Origin: Ruminococcus sp. UBA5884
Lineage (GTDB): Bacteria > Bacillota > Clostridia > Oscillospirales > Ruminococcaceae
Direction of reading: 5' to 3'
Length of the DNA: 6,359 bases
Assembly (NCBI GenBank): GCA_002431975.1
Contig: DJFA01000078.1
Location: 11,851 to 18,209 of the forward strand
Position numbers and translations under genes: made by a program. This document shows, in pieces, positions 5,890-6,359 of this stretch. The notes below the pieces were generated by a model. It made no database searches. It was not told the origin of the DNA and was given only the letters and a program-made list of their open reading frames with translations. How positions within the stretch are numbered: the stretch's first letter is position 1; each line of letters starts with the position of its first letter.

Positions 5890-6359
5890 ATGGAAACAGC
5901 AATGACTAAATCAGAAACTCTCAGAACGGTAAAATCAGTTATCAGTGAAGTACAGAAAGCTGTTATCGGCAAGGACGATATCATTATAAAAGTACTTCTG
6001 GCAATACTTTCAAAAGGTCATATACTGATAGATGATATCCCCGGAGTCGGAAAAACTACTATTGCCCTTGCATTTGCAAAGGCTCTTGACTTGAAGCACA
6101 ACAGAATGCAGTTCACTCCTGATGTTCTGCCGACAGATGTAACCGGTTTTACAATCTATAACAAGACTACCGGAAAATTTGACTATAAACCCGGAGTAAT
6201 CATGTGCAATCTCTTTCTTGCTGATGAAATCAACCGTACATCAAGCAAAACACAGTCTGCTCTGCTTGAGGTAATGGCTGAGGGAAAAATAACAGTTGAC
6301 GGAGTTACAAGAGTTCTGCCGCAGCCTTTCATGGTAATAGCAACTCAGAATCCTGTAGG
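5890..6359 (+). CDS. MoxR-family AAA+ ATPase, C-terminus cut off by the window edge
   Basis: MoxR ATPases act as chaperones that mature or insert cofactors into partner protein complexes, often with a DUF58/VWA protein encoded next door. The visible 156 residues contain Walker A IPGVGKTT (50-57), the MoxR-type FTPDVLPTDVTG block (75-86), Walker B LFLADE (108-113) followed by INRTSSKTQSALLEVMAE, and sensor 1 at ATQNP (N154). Family members are about 310-330 aa, so about half is present, and all motifs expected in this half are intact. Start at 5890: AAGGA (5875-5879) lies 10 nt upstream; M5 is an in-frame alternative without a better site. It is the only plus-strand gene, with its own promoter and a long structured leader. 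The substrate system cannot be told without the downstream genes. Confidence 0.95.
   Translation, partial: METAMTKSETLRTVKSVISEVQKAVIGKDDIIIKVLLAILSKGHILIDDIPGVGKTTIALAFAKALDLKHNRMQFTPDVLPTDVTGFTIYNKTTGKFDYKPGVIMCNLFLADEINRTSSKTQSALLEVMAEGKITVDGVTRVLPQPFMVIATQNPV

Noticed and set aside
5727..5984. Minus-strand 85-residue ORF containing VGATIGRP and GRPIVAPT
   Set aside because: It reads through the palindromic element and antisense to the start of moxR, and has no convincing ribosome binding site. Such peptides are artefacts of the repeat.

Overview
The window looks like a chromosomal piece of a low-to-moderate GC Firmicute of the Clostridia. A Ruminococcus-type (Oscillospiraceae) gut anaerobe is my best guess. 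The grounds are the Firmicute order rplU-prp-rpmA-obg, an L27 with the cleavable N-terminal extension plus its protease Prp, a dsRBD-less Mini-RNase III, strong GGAGG-type ribosome binding sites, and GTAGGGGCG palindromic repeats of a kind I associate with gut Clostridia. The genus is inference.

Layout. The minus strand carries a long co-directional run, read from about 5520 down to 1. An rplU promoter and an L21-leader-like 5' UTR are followed by rplU, prp and rpmA, which are almost contiguous. A hairpin then precedes obg. A 246-bp gap holding a palindromic element separates obg from mrnC, whose stop codon overlaps the yebC ribosome binding site. A good intrinsic terminator follows yebC. Beyond it a perfect consensus promoter (TTGACA-17-TATAAT) drives a second unit: a membrane GGDEF diguanylate cyclase and, 27 bp later, a cytidine-deaminase-like protein that starts with TTG and runs off the left edge. 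On the plus strand, a strong extended -10 promoter diverges from rplU. It leads through a leader of about 255 nt, with hairpins and a second copy of the palindromic element, into a MoxR-type AAA+ ATPase cut off at the right edge.

How the genes fit together. rplU, prp, rpmA, obg, mrnC and yebC form a ribosome production module: two 50S proteins, the protease that matures one of them, a 50S assembly GTPase, a 23S rRNA processing nuclease and a translation/regulatory factor. The GGDEF gene and its deaminase-like neighbour form a separate signalling-type unit. MoxR would normally be followed by a DUF58 protein, outside this window.

Most of the window is ordinary housekeeping sequence. The less ordinary parts are the deaminase-like gene (zinc/catalytic residues kept, usual nucleoside-binding motif not recognisable), the paired palindromic elements, and the structured moxR leader.
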